Assembly: GCA_029532415.1 (NCBI GenBank)
Contig: JAQOTA010000054.1
Location: 1,860,001-1,924,000, forward strand
Source: Marasmius tenuissimus
Lineage: Eukaryota > Basidiomycota > Agaricomycetes > Agaricales > Marasmiaceae
Direction: 5' to 3'
Length of the DNA: 64,000 nt
Both the position numbers and the translations under genes were made by a program. Of the stretch, positions 1 through 10,915 are shown piece by piece. The stretch's first letter is position 1; each line of letters opens with the position of its first letter. The notes beneath the pieces are model-generated. The model was not told where the DNA came from, searched no databases, and worked only from the letters and a program-made list of their open reading frames with translations.

Positions 1-1332
1 TGCCGTGACTCCCAATCTCAGTCTCTCCGGCCCATGACCTGCCATCAGGCGGCGCTCGAGGCCATCTTTGAGCAACAAGCCTTTCAAATCGTTGTCGAAC
101 TTCAGATCGACATTTAGCACCTTCAGTCGAGGCCACAAACTATTAGTGTGTGGACCGGGTGCTAGGTAGGCCGTATCTGAGATACTTCTGAGGATATCCT
201 GGCTCTCGCTCTTTCCCAGAAATGCGAGCTCGGAAACGGAAGGGAAAGATGCGAAGAACATTCGGTATTTGAGTACGGTAAACTGGCAGTTGCAGAAAAT
301 GAGGGAGTTTAGGAGAGGAAATTTGTAGGCGTGAGGGGAGTATAGGAAAGGGTCAAGGTCGTGCTCGATTGCGTCCTTCAGTAGGATTTTTTTGAGTTGG
401 GGAGCCTCGATGTTTAGCAGTATGGAGCTGTAGTTCGACGCCCTGAAACTGGAGATGACGAGCGTGCGCAAGGCGGGCGTCGTAATGGGGCTCCCTTGAT
501 CAGGCCAGGACTGATTCCCGACCACATCGCCGGAGATCGACAAGTCAAGCAACGAGGGGCTGGCGTTAAGAAGAGCTTGAAATTCGGGAAAATAGATGCG
601 GATTCGTCTCGTATGGTCGATCGAGAGGGTGGTGACCGTTGACATTGGGGGGCGAAAGAGGTAGACGGCAAGTCCACGCAAATACAAAACTCTAAGTCGT
701 GGGCAGCCGCTGGTGAAAATTTGGGGAGCAGAAAAACTGTCGCTTTGCGCAGGACGCAAACGATCAGAAACTTCGACCCCAATGGAGAGGAATTCCAGTG
801 CTGGCGCCCAGACGGGGACTAGACGCAATAAAAAGGGATTGTCGATGCTATGTTCAGACGAGTGAATCCAACAGCGGCGCCACCTCGTTATGTGGAGAAG
901 GGCGAGGTCAAATGTTTTCTGCTGAGCCTGAAATTTCTCCTCGTCGTCATCGTCTTCATCGTCGTCGGCATCGTCATCGCTGTCCTCGTCACTGTCGTCG
1001 TCGTCGCTGCCGTTGTTGTTGTCGGGTGGTCTACCATGGATTATGATTACGTTGAGAGGACTTCCTGAGGATCGATCGAGGTACGCCGACACTGCTTCAT
1101 AGCATCCACCGTGTTTGACGAAGATAGTCGTCCAGAGGGTGCTGGTGCCCAGGGCTATTTGGCGCCAGCGGTGGCTGACATGGGATAGCTGAATCTCGAA
1201 GCCCCTCTTCAACTTCACGGAGGGGACACTGTACTCTCCGAGTTGCAAATTGCAATTCTCAACGACGTTGTCGCTCGGTTGGCTGAGCCAGAATATCGAG
1301 GCCAGAATTTCCGCTGGGAGGACGGAAGACAT
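1..1332 (-). CDS. F-box/LRR-type protein (3' end outside window)
   Basis: One uninterrupted minus-strand frame runs from ATG at 1332 to the window edge (444 codons, no stop). The F-box starts at once: LPAEILASIFWLSQ near residues 5-18, followed by the SHVSHRWRQIALGT block that mushroom F-box proteins carry. Leucine-rich segments fill the C-terminal half (PRLRVLYLRG, PALRTLVISS, APQLKKILLKD). An Asp/Glu-rich spacer of about 28 residues (plus-strand 930-1010) separates the F-box from the leucine-rich part. F-box proteins bind Skp1 and act as substrate adaptors of SCF ubiquitin ligases; the substrate here is unknown. An upstream start near 1427 joined by one intron is possible but needs splicing; 1332 needs none. 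The family is large and lineage-expanded in Agaricomycetes. Confidence 0.85.
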   Translation of the reverse strand, partial: MSSVLPAEILASIFWLSQPSDNVVENCNLQLGEYSVPSVKLKRGFEIQLSHVSHRWRQIALGTSTLWTTIFVKHGGCYEAVSAYLDRSSGSPLNVIIIHGRPPDNNNGSDDDDSDEDSDDDADDDEDDDDEEKFQAQQKTFDLALLHITRWRRCWIHSSEHSIDNPFLLRLVPVWAPALEFLSIGVEVSDRLRPAQSDSFSAPQIFTSGCPRLRVLYLRGLAVYLFRPPMSTVTTLSIDHTRRIRIYFPEFQALLNASPSLLDLSISGDVVGNQSWPDQGSPITTPALRTLVISSFRASNYSSILLNIEAPQLKKILLKDAIEHDLDPFLYSPHAYKFPLLNSLIFCNCQFTVLKYRMFFASFPSVSELAFLGKSESQDILRSISDTAYLAPGPHTNSLWPRLKVLNVDLKFDNDLKGLLLKDGLERRLMAGHGPERLRLGVTA

Positions 1333-2086
1333 GCGAGGAGGAAGGTCCAGGGTCCTTTGGGGTCCTTTACATACTGATAGCATGGATCATTGTAAAGAAC
1401 GGAACTCAACAAATTGTGATCAGCCACTCCAAGGACTCGAAGATGTGAAGAACAAACTGTTACATTATATTCAATTTAGATGGTCCGATAGAGCCTGGGG
1501 ACTTCCCAAATCCTCTCGGATATCCACCGGATGGTACGTGTGGGAATGCGCCAACGCTCCGGAAATTCAGTGAAGACTAGTTCTAAAATAAGCAAGGCAA
1601 AACCTGCACGTTGGAGAGACATTTGACTACTGTTTTAGAATCACTTAGAATAACTTACGAGAGTCCGACTCCTCAGGTTGCCACTGAGTCGCAAGTTCGA
1701 GAGCTTGTCGCGTAAGAGTTGACGTTGAGTACTGACCTATTACACTCAATTCGTATGGTCACAGGTCACAGCCATTTTCGAAAACCCCGCCAATGATTTT
1801 TTCTCGATTTATCAGATTTTCTGGCAAAAAGTTTATCTCAAAAATGGTCACACGCCATACGAATTGAGTGAAATAGGTCAGTATTTGAGTCCTTCCTAAT
1901 AAGCTTCTCGGTACTCCTTATCATTGAGGTTGTGTTTTTGCCCTTGGTTGATGCTCAACGTTCAAGTTCCGAGTCTGGTATGTCCGATGGCTGTTATAGT
2001 CCGAGCCGGAACCAGGATGGGTGTGCTGCAGCCTGCATGGAGACCGCTCCCGCGAAGCGAGTGTCGGAGATTGATGGAGATTGACC
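1333..2086. other. Intergenic region upstream of the F-box gene
   Basis: No gene is visible apart from a possible first exon of the F-box gene near 1380-1427 (minus strand). The stretch holds the MITE at 1732-1881 and ends at the target duplication of the large transposon (ATTGACC at 2080-2086). Confidence 0.6.
1732..1881. mobile_element. 150-bp MITE with 27-bp TIRs and TA target duplication
   Basis: The ends are inverted copies, 1732-1758 and 1855-1881, beginning CTGACCTATT and differing at one of 27 positions. The similarity continues imperfectly inward for roughly 15 more bases (ATGGTCACA-like words). TA lies directly outside both ends (1730-1731 and 1882-1883), the target duplication typical of Tc1/mariner-type elements. 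No coding capacity. The near-identity of the arms suggests a fairly young insertion. Confidence 0.85.
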
Positions 2087-2104
2087 CCCAGTGAAAACCG
2101 ACAA
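2087..2104. repeat. Left terminal inverted repeat of the large transposon
   Basis: Eighteen bases starting CCCAGTG, perfectly complementary to 17911-17928. A diverged second copy of the terminus (CCCCCGGTGAAAATGACAC) lies about 125 bp further in, at 2212-2230. Confidence 0.92.
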
Positions 2105-2382
2105 AAATTTTTGGGTATTCCAGGGTATTGTGGGGTACTTTATCTTCGGGATTTCGTCATTTTTGTCGTTCCTGCATATTCCTGGCTATTGTAGAATATT
2201 TCGGGACGAAACCCCCGGTGAAAATGACACCATATGTTTGTATCACTTTACTCTCATTATGCAACCAGTCCCTTGGCGACCTGGACATGCCCCCGCAGCT
2301 GTAGCCGAGCATACCGCTGAATACTGCTGAATATTCTTGGATACCTCGCCTCCATCCCTTCCTAAGCGTCTCTGCCAACACC
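2105..2382. repeat. Left subterminal repeat region and transposase leader
   Basis: Contains several copies of a TATTCC-centred word (GGTATTCCAGGGTATT, CATATTCCTGGCTATTG, CTGAATATTC) and an iterated copy of the terminus near 2212. The same word in opposite orientation fills the right end. In CACTA-like elements such subterminal repeats bind the transposase; that role is inferred here. The transposase start codon at 2383 closes the region. Confidence 0.65.
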
Positions 2383-4014
2383 ATGCCAAAAGCAAGATCG
2401 AAACAGAATTCACGTTCGACAAAATCAACACCCGAAAAACCTAAGATAGAAGGTGTGCCTGCAGATCAGCCTTCCCCATCGGACGGGAAAGAGGCCATTT
2501 GCAAATGCTATAAGTCGTGTGGTGGACCAGGTGGAGTTGGGGTGTGGGTTTCTAGACCACAGAAGAGCCGGCACAAAAAACGGGATCAGACATACCTTGC
2601 TAGGGCAGGCACAATCTCACTTAACTTCGCTGGGACCGCATCAGGCTCAGGAATACCTCCATCCAACCCAATTGAGGGTGGTTCAATCACCCAAATTCCC
2701 AATCACTTCACCCCCATCGGGGAGGACCTGCCATTTCCGCTCAATAACGAAGACGACTTGATCAATCCCGATGTACCTGTTAGTATCCTGGGTTCATCTA
2801 CAAACAGATCAGGTACTAACATTCAAAACTTGTTGTAGAGTAATCCACACAATGATAATATCAATGATATGCCCACGAACGTCCCAGTTTCCCCTCACTC
2901 TACCGATACCCCTTCTGCAGAGGAAGAAGAATACGATCTGCTCGATCCAGATAGCCTGAATGACATTGAGTCCCAGCAACCCCAGCCAGAGCCTACGGGG
3001 GCTACGACAGAAACAGACTTTACTCCTGCACCCACAATCGAGTCATCTGTTAAGGAAATTCGGATAGCCGATCAATTTGTTCGTATGCTTCAGGCGGCCA
3101 CAATCAATGGTCCCGAGGCAGACATAGAACCTCTACCCTCCAATTTCGTACATCGATTGCAAAACCCTCCAACCGAACCACTGGTGCTCACTGAAGGCGA
3201 CAAACGCCTTTCGATAGAGGTGTTTTTGGCAGTCTCTAATGCATCGGAGAAGACCTACACCATGGTACGTGAGAGGATACGCAAATGCTATCCCGAAAGC
3301 AAGATGCTTTCTTACCATGAAGTGAAAAACACTGTCGCTGAACTCAGTGGTGTCACAGCCATTCAACGCGACATGTGTGTGAACTCATGTATGGGCTATA
3401 CGGGACCATTTCACGATCGTCTGAGCTGCGAATACTGTCAGCAACCAAGATTTGACAGTGGTGGTCAGGCGCGAAAGACATTCACCTGGATACCGATAGG
3501 ACCGCAGCTGCAGGCATTGTGGCGAAATCATGACAACGCGGAAAAACTGCACTACCGTCATAATTATACGAAAAAGGTCATGGAGGAGCTCGTTCAGGGA
3601 CAAGGAACCAGAAACACTCCTATAAGCGATTTCTTTGACGGCGAGGATTATCTGGCTGCCTTTGAGGAAGGAAAAATCAGGGAAGAAGACATGGTTCTTG
3701 TCCTATCCATAGACGGCGCACAGCTCTATCGAAACAAGGCGTCAGATTGTTGGATCTACATTTGGATCATCTACAACTACTCTCCCCAACTACGTTACAA
3801 AAAGAAGCACGTACTTCCCGGGGGCTTTATTGGTGGACCCAACAAACCAAAGCACATTGATAGTTTTATCTTGAGTGCTTTGTACCACCTCTCTGCCCTA
3901 CAGGCAGAGGGCCTTACTATCTGGGATGCCTATAAAGATAACACCGTCAGCATCAACCCGTTTTTCGCCCTGGCGTGTGCAGATGGACCATGTATGGCCT
4001 CACTTAGCGGTGTA

Positions 4015-6723
4015 AAGCGCCACTCGCGGTGTATAATAAAATCTAACTCGTAGGTCAAATCCTCCCAACACTCAAGAGTGTAGCTGAAGGGTGTGGGAAT
4101 CGGGGATCGGCGTTGATCGTAGGTTCCGCTCTTAGCCAGACTGCAATAGTAGGCTGAAGGAAATCTGACTCAAGAAACTATCCAACTAAGGTAGCTTCGC
4201 CTCTGAAACCAGTTCGGAGGTCAAAAGTGGGGTTCGGAAGAGAGGTTTATAGGTTGCTTCGGGGAGCGTAGAGTTTTGTTTGGTGCTTCGGAAGTGCGTT
4301 CTTAGGCTTCAACTAGCTTCAGAACCACTCGAACAGCGAGGGGTAACAAGACAATCAAATCGAACAATGGCAATAAGACTCCAATCAAGTCTGTCAATGA
4401 CCGAAGACCAACTGTCAACGGCGAACAATATCCTCAGCCCAATTAGCTTCGGAAGTTCAACAATAGCTCAGCCAGTCAAGTTGGCGTCGCAGACAAACAA
4501 TGCAAAGTCAAGGTCAAGCAAGTGTTCAATGGATTTTCTAGGTTTGGGCAAACAAAGTTCTATTCCGTTCTAATGTCTCTCCAGAAGCGCTCCCGAGTCA
4601 ACTGACTACCCAACAAGTGGAATAGCTTCGTATCCTCTGAATACTAATCGTACGGATTGCTTGGGGATTCTTGATGAAAAACCCCACTGCTTATATACCC
4701 TAGGAGGCTCTAATTCTACCTAATTGTACAAATATCGAATAAATCATGCCTCGGAGGCATAAACTACCTACTTTGGAATATACTTGGAGAGTTTTGTGTT
4801 TAATCTACGCTTTTGAACCCCAAAGTCAAAACCAATAATTTGCTTCGGAAGTATCATCAGCCTCGAACATTCTCTAACATTCTTTTCTTCCGGGTCTCTC
4901 CTATCAATGGTTCCGTTCTCCCTATCTGCCTCCGCAGCAGTGATGCTCCGGTTCCAGACTCTTCAATCATCATAGGTCATCCTGTTCTGTCTGCCTCCGA
5001 AGCATATACTCCCTTCATCTGAAGCAACGTACTGCCTCCGAAGTGCTAGTAGGTACCTATATTCCTCGAGTTACCCAGCCATCCGCAGCCAGGTCGATGT
5101 CCTTTCTGTAGGTCGGATAGCTCTGACGCCCTACCATCCATATGGTCGCCCCACTATATCCAATCCTGGTACCTTAGATACCGGGTAATAGTTCAATGGT
5201 TCAGCCAGAACTCCTACTCGATTCTTCGGTACACCATTCCTTTCTTTCTCAGTCCCCTGCCTTCCAATGCAGTCAAGCGCTGCGTATGGCTACCAGCACC
5301 AACTATGCCCTTTGTACAGTCAATATCTCCATGTATGAGTACAGTGGAGGTACAGCTATGGGGCAATTCCTTTGATCACTTCTCGATCATTGTTTAGCGC
5401 CCGGTGCCTGGTTCGGATCCACGCCTCCGAAGCGCTAATTTCCTGGTTTCCGAAGTAAAATTTCCACTTCTGCGGCAAGTCCAGAGGTCAGTATAAGCAA
5501 ATACTAGGTCGCCCCAGTTCCTTGCTTACTTTTTCCCCGAGCGCACTATGGCACGCTTGCACAATATTGAAGATCACTTCCGCAACTTGCTCTATAGTAA
5601 GTCTCTCAATTTTCTAAACTCCGAGGCGGCTTGCTGACTCCCTCTTCAGAGTTGTATAAGCTCTGGTGGTATCCAGAAGACTACTCTAATAAGATCAAGG
5701 AGCGCCGCATCATCCTACCCATTCCACTCGACGCAGAACGAGAGGCTATCCTCGGAATCATCTTCCAGCATTTCTTCCTCAGTCGCCATAGATCCATCTA
5801 CTGGGGCTACGTGATTCGTTACGACATGATCCAGGACGAAATCTATCTCTGCGAGGACACCTTTGACCACTTTATTCCTCACGATGCCAGGTCTGTTATT
5901 GACATGGTCGCTGAGTCCATTGCTCGAGTTGGTTTCCTCGACTTCAAAACCGCTCGTACTCCTGGAGCCGTCAACGCTTGGATCGACGCCGTCGTCAGCT
6001 GTGCTGAGTGCCCAGCACCTCCGAAGCTTGACTATACCAAGCTCTCGTTCTTCCAATATTCCCCTGTCATGGGTCGTTGGCTCTCTCGATCCTTTTCTTT
6101 CTATAATCCTATTTTATGCGATCCATTCTATACCGATTATCTAGATCATGAAACCTTCATTGATTCTTATTATCCTGAAGATTCCGACGTAGATAATTAC
6201 TTCGGTTGGGATGAGGTAGCTCTAGCCAATATGGATGACTAGCGTAACCTGTAGTATACCTAGTATACTTGAATCAATCATGCCTCCGAGGCGAGGCCTC
6301 GACCTTATACCAAGCTTCTGAGGCTCGACTTAGTCTCGCTTTCCGACCATCCATGCTTCCGCGGTGACCTCCTCTGTCTATCCCTACTAGTACGGGTCTT
6401 CGTTAAGTCTGATTCTGTTATTCTAATCCTTAGTACGATGCCTCCGAGCCACTGGAGATATTCCCTTGTTATGACTACAGGTCCTAGTCGTGCCTCCGAA
6501 GTGATACTTTCGTCAGTTATACGACTCCTACAGTTTTCAGAGATAAGGAGAGACGCCTCCGAGGCGCTATTCTTTCCTTATGCTAGGATCTGAGCCTTTT
6601 ACTAGCCGCTCGGGACTCGCTCTAGTACTCGTATTACCTAGTCATTTCTTATCTGTTTTATGCTAAAATCGCACAAAGTCAAGGCTCCGAAGCTGCTTTT
6701 TAATAGCAGGCGCTACAGCGGAT
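4015..6723 (+). mobile_element. 2.7-kb insertion element with dispersed palindromic words
   Basis: The element interrupts the transposase frame and is bounded by GTGTA on both sides (4010-4014 and 6724-6728), a 5-bp target duplication. Taking out element plus one copy restores the frame exactly. No convincing terminal inverted repeats (left end AAGCGCCACTCGCGG, right end GCTACAGCGGAT), no reverse transcriptase and no tyrosine or DDE recombinase motifs were seen, so it is probably non-autonomous or of an unfamiliar type. About 25 copies of a word close to GCCTCCGAAGC or its complement are spread through it. One spliced gene (5548-6242) is present. Apart from that gene and the repeats, 4015-5547 and 6243-6723 show nothing assignable. 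Confidence 0.8.
5548..6242 (+). CDS. Unrecognised 213-aa protein of the inserted element
   Basis: ATG at 5548 opens a 16-codon exon; a GT-AG intron at 5597-5649 joins it to a long exon ending at TAG 6240-6242. The product is rich in aromatic and acidic residues (YKLWWYPEDYSNKIKER near the start, a YYPEDSDVDNYFGWDE tail). No transmembrane segment, signal peptide, zinc cluster or catalytic signature of a known recombinase was seen. The gene itself holds one copy of the element's repeat word (CCTCCGAAGC near 6018), so repeat and coding sequence have evolved together. The intact frame and regular splice sites argue that it is or recently was functional. Its role in mobility of the host element is inference from position only. 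Confidence 0.6.
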
Positions 6724-9673
6724 GTGTAGGCCATCACGGAAAAGTCCACTGTCGCTATTATTGCCCATTGACAGGCAGGCACAAACCTGGTGCATCGATG
6801 TACTATCCCGCACGGATGAAGCCAAAGGACAATAATGCTCCCAGTTGCGATCATCCTAATGTGAAACTGGCGACTCTGCTCGGAGGTTTTACAGTAGAAG
6901 ATTGCATTCAGCGCTACGACTCGAACATGAATACTATGCGCCTCGCCACAGGCAAAACCGACTACGACCGGAAACGCCTCCAAACTGGTATATCGAAACC
7001 TTCCATTTTCAGTGGCCTGAACAGAAACCATTCCCTCCCTGTTCCAACATGCTTCCCTGGCGATATCATGCATCTGCTGTGTCTCAACATACCTGACTTG
7101 ATGATTTCCCTCTGGCGGGGTATGATAGATTGTGATACGAAGTTGGGTGATGATAAGGATTCTTGGTATTGGTCGGTGTTGAAAGGAGATGTGTGGAAGG
7201 AGCACGGGAAGCAGGTTGCTATGTGTATCCCATACATACCAGGATCCTTTGATCGTCCACCCAGAAATCCAGCGGAGAAGATCAACAGTGGTTACAAGGC
7301 CTGGGAATTTCTCATTTACTTCTTCGGCCTTGGACCATGTCTGTTCTATGGCGTCCTTCCCAACGACATTTGGGAACACTACTGCAAACTTGTTAGGGGA
7401 TTTAGACTTATGATGCAGGAGGGCATCACAGTACAGGAGATAGAGGAAGCCTCTCAACTTTTTAGCTCATTCTCGAATGATTTCGAGAAGATCTACATCC
7501 AACGAAAAGGCTCACGAATCCATTTCGTACGACCTTGTATACACGGCATCTCTCATATCCCTGCGGAGACTATCCGCCTTGGACCGTATATCATCTTCTC
7601 TCAGTGGGTCATGGAACGCACTATTGGAAACCTCGGAGAGGAAGTCAAAAACCATTGCAGTCCGTATGCGAACTTGGAGCAGAGAGGTGTCCATCAATGT
7701 CAGGTAAATGCTTTGAAGGCCCTGATACCCGATTTAGACCCTCCTGACAACCCACTCCCTCAGGGTGCTCTTGATCTTGGTGATGGTTATCTCCTCCTAC
7801 GAGCTAGAGACCGAACTGCACGTCGCTTAGCGGAAGTAGAGTACAAGGCTTGGAGATTGTATTGTATCTCCAAAGGCATGTCTGAGGAAGATTTGCCAGA
7901 TGTACACAAGGTTCGTTGTTGGGCAAAGCTCCGTCTTCCTAATGGCCAGAACGCTCGAGCGCGTTGGAAAGAGGAACCTAAGGGAATAGAGCATGTGCGT
8001 ATGTCTCGTCATGTCAAGGTAACGTTGAATTCATGCTGCAAACATAGTTGAGTGCTAACTATCTCTTCTGCGTCAAGTTGCAGCACAAAGACACTTTACG
8101 AGTAGGAGAGGTTCACTTTTACTTCGTAGACAAAATCGCCGGCAAGGAAAAGCATCTTGCCATCGTGTCGCTATTTGGGGAACCCAATAAAGAACTCTAT
8201 GAGAAGTCGAGCAAGACCTACAGCACAATGGAGCACCATCGTGACGTTGATGTTCATGTTGTTGAGGTCAAGTCCATACTCTCGGTCGTCATCATGGAAC
8301 CAGATCCTCGCTATAAATGCAGGATTCAGGACGGCTCCGAGAACAACCGTTGGTTTATGGTTGAGAAGCCTGGCCTCACAATTTCGGGATTACAAGGGTT
8401 TAATGAAGCAGAGGACGAGTCACTAGCCAGTCAGGAGGGATTATAATATTTTGTACTTGATTACTTTGTATATCTAGACTGTCGTTGACCCTCGTATAAA
8501 TGTACTGGCCACCACGCGCCTATTACCAGAGCATTAGCGCCAGCGACGTCACCGGCTGTTCAACATACCAACCGGCAGTTTCGCTTAGTCGCTACTTCCC
8601 TCTCTCTCTCTTACTTCCACCTGTCAAAATACATACGGGTTTGAAGGTGCCTAAAACCCAACTCATACTGGTTTTTTTCTCACCTGCTAATAAGCCAATT
8701 GAACCCGAAGGCCCTCTCGCGTCAGTCTCGAAAACTCTTGTGACTGCGGTGGAAAAATGGTTCGGAAATGAATTGTCTCAGGTCTGGATAAAAGGTACGC
8801 AAATTCTTATTCAATTCATGTGTTATCAACCAGCTGAACACATGAAAAATTTGGGTGCTTCATGAAGGTTGGGTGCTAGAACTTGTACCTGGCCTACCCA
8901 CCCCTCGTACATCGTAAATCCCCTCGGCGGCCACGACATCGGGCTCAAATCAACATGCTCGACTGCAAAGAACCCGACGGTGCTCGACTATTCTGGAAAC
9001 TTTAGTCCTCCTGAAAAATAGAGGCTATGAGAGTCGTGATGGTTCCCAGATCCGCCGTAAACACCATACATCCCCCTCTCAATTCCAGACGACCTACTCC
9101 CCGCGCAAACTGCAGCAAGACATACGTTCTGAGCTCTACCGACAGCGCTACGTCTCTATCAGACCAGCTTTGGTCTCACCTCCCTAGTCTCTTGGAGGCG
9201 CATGTGTCCTTACGCCAGTGCAACAACGTGGACCCCAACTCGACCGTATCCAAGAGGTGCATCGGTACCCCAGAGATGCATCGACCCCTCAAGCTTGTCA
9301 CTGAACCTCGTCTCTCACCGACAGTCCTATCTGACCTCGTCTCTGACCTAGATCCCCCATTTGTCGACTTCCGTCTGTCGTTGATGCAGACGCCATACCT
9401 CCAAACCACACCTTGGAATCTTCACAGCCCCGGCTCTCCGAGTTTGAAGCTCAACTGTCGAATCTTGGTAGTGGAAGAATGATTTTTGTTGGGCTGAACA
9501 GTTGGATCGAGTTGGATTGGTCGACGGCAGCGAGCTTCGATGACCATGTCATCTCGATACTCCGTCATATCTCCTTGTTAATGGTGCCAGTCGCTCGTGG
9601 TCGTTGACGACGATAGTCCCCACTGGATGCCAACGTTTTTATCGCTGTGCGAGGCGTTGGCAGCTTTGTTGTG

Positions 9674-9718
9674 AGCGGGTGCTTAAAATTTCAGACACGA
9701 AAATATAAGCGCCGGCGA
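9674..9718. repeat. 45-bp imperfect palindrome, copy 1
   Basis: Read on the minus strand it begins TCGCCGGCGCT and matches the copy at 10871-10915 at roughly 70% of positions, with the same arm-loop-arm form. It lies about 680 bp before the ubiquitin remnant. Confidence 0.55.
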
Positions 9719-10398
9719 CAATGTGACTACTTTCTCTCCCTACTCCAATGTCTGTGGCCCGAAGCACTCGTTCCTTTGAATACGCCATCATCAGCCTCAT
9801 TGTCGTCCAAATCATCTCCAAAACCACCTTCACTCTGTTCCGTCTCTCTTGACACCCAATATCACTCTCCATCCTTCGAAACTCCACCAACGTACCAATT
9901 ATGAGTTCCTCCACTCCCTCGCAAGATACGTCAGCTCTTTAGTCATCTTTGGCTGAGACGAAGGCGACGGCGACGACGACGACGAATGATAGCTTCGTCG
10001 AGGTTTGTGTCGAACTTTAACCCTCTGTGCCATCCATCTTCACATCCTCCGCCTACTCCTCGCCTTTCCCTTCCTCCGTCAGCAGATCCGGATCAGCCCT
10101 CTCTTTCCTGTTTTCCTTCGACCTCCGAATCGTAGCACCCAAAAACCCAAAATAATGGTGAATAGCGGCGGTATTTGACATACTCGTGAGGGAAAGTAGG
10201 GTCGGGAATGACTCGATGCGACCGTGGGTCCTTCGGCGAGTAAATGTTATCTTCGGGTTTTGGGCAGGTACATACACCCATGAATCTCTCGCATCTCTTC
10301 TCACCACCCTGCTCAGACGAGAAATTTCCACGTCAAATTCATAACGCCTGCTGAACAGGTCCTCCAACCCGGCTCTCGAGGTCTCCATGACGGCCTGT

Positions 10399-10757
10399 AG
10401 ATCTTTATGAAGACCCCCCGCCAGCAAGATTTTCTCCTCGGAGTCGAGTCGTCGGACACCATTGACAATGTCAGGGCGAAAATTCAAGACTGACATTCCT
10501 CCCTATCAGCGTCTCATCTTCGCCGGCAAACAGCTAGAGCATGGCGAACTCTTTCTGACTACAACGTCCAGAACGAGTCCACTCTTCCCTCCTTCCTTTG
10601 TTTTCTTCGCGACATTCGAGACCATCGTCTTGGAGGTCGAGTCGTCTGACACCATCGACAATGGCAAGGCGAAGATCCAGGACAAGGAGGGCATCTCCAA
10701 CCAGCAGCGTCTCATTTTCGACGGAAAGCAGTTGGAAGATGGCTGCACCCTTGCTTA
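10399..10757 (+). pseudogene. Polyubiquitin remnant (two degenerate repeats)
   Basis: Repeat 1 begins near 10399 with QIFMKTP-like sequence, then [15 protein letters not shown]. It loses frame around 10490 and continues as [13 protein letters not shown] and, after another shift, [13 protein letters not shown]. Repeat 2 starts near 10620: [33 protein letters not shown], then a stop soon after. These are the signature blocks of ubiquitin. The processing end LRLRGG is missing from both repeats, and frameshifts and substitutions (RTL replaced by CTL) show decay. The piece sits inside the transposon, so it looks like a captured host fragment rather than a resident gene. Confidence 0.85.
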
Positions 10758-10870
10758 AAGGGTCACTAGACTTGATGCGACATCGAAACGGATCACAGGA
10801 TCCACAAACACAATTAGGAGGGAGATTGGGAACTGGAAATCTTGTGGGAATCGTCATCGTTGGATGTTGG

Positions 10871-10915
10871 TCGCCGGCGCTAAAAATAACGCGTCAGATA
10901 ATTTTAGCGCCGGCG
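10871..10915. repeat. 45-bp perfect-arm palindrome, copy 2
   Basis: Arms 10872-10885 (CGCCGGCGCTAAAA) and 10902-10915 are perfect complements of 14 bases around a 16-base loop. TGG lies on both sides, a possible 3-bp target duplication, too short to be sure. Confidence 0.7.

Larger units (their letters stand above)
2383..8446 (+). pseudogene. Tnp2-family (Plavaka-like) transposase, split by a 2.7-kb insertion
   Basis: Exons: 2383-2778, 2839-4014, then after the insert 6729-8018 and 8084-8446. Skipping 4015-6728 (the insert plus one target copy) leaves one continuous frame of about 1,074 codons with no other lesion seen. N-terminal part: acidic/Pro-rich region, then a Cys cluster (CVNSCMGYTGPF, CEYCQQPRF). 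The Tnp2 core follows: LSIDGAQLYRNKASDCW, FIGGPNKPKHIDSFI, FFALACADGP, and after the insert GHHGKVHCRYYCP, GDIMHLLCLNI, HGISHIPAETI and WVMERTIGNLGEEVKNH, the last two matching the DUF4218-like end of this family. It should cut and join the element's termini. The disruption falls between a conserved Gly-Val and Gly-His-His, inside the catalytic region, so the protein cannot be made unless the insert is removed. Confidence 0.88.

Noticed and set aside
4015..6723. Crypton, Helitron or LINE identity for the inserted element
   Set aside because: No tyrosine recombinase, Rep/helicase or reverse transcriptase motif, no TC...CTRR ends and no poly-A tail.
6663..7457. 264-codon minus-strand open frame under the transposase
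   Set aside because: It is antisense to conserved transposase sequence whose plus-strand frame matches the family.
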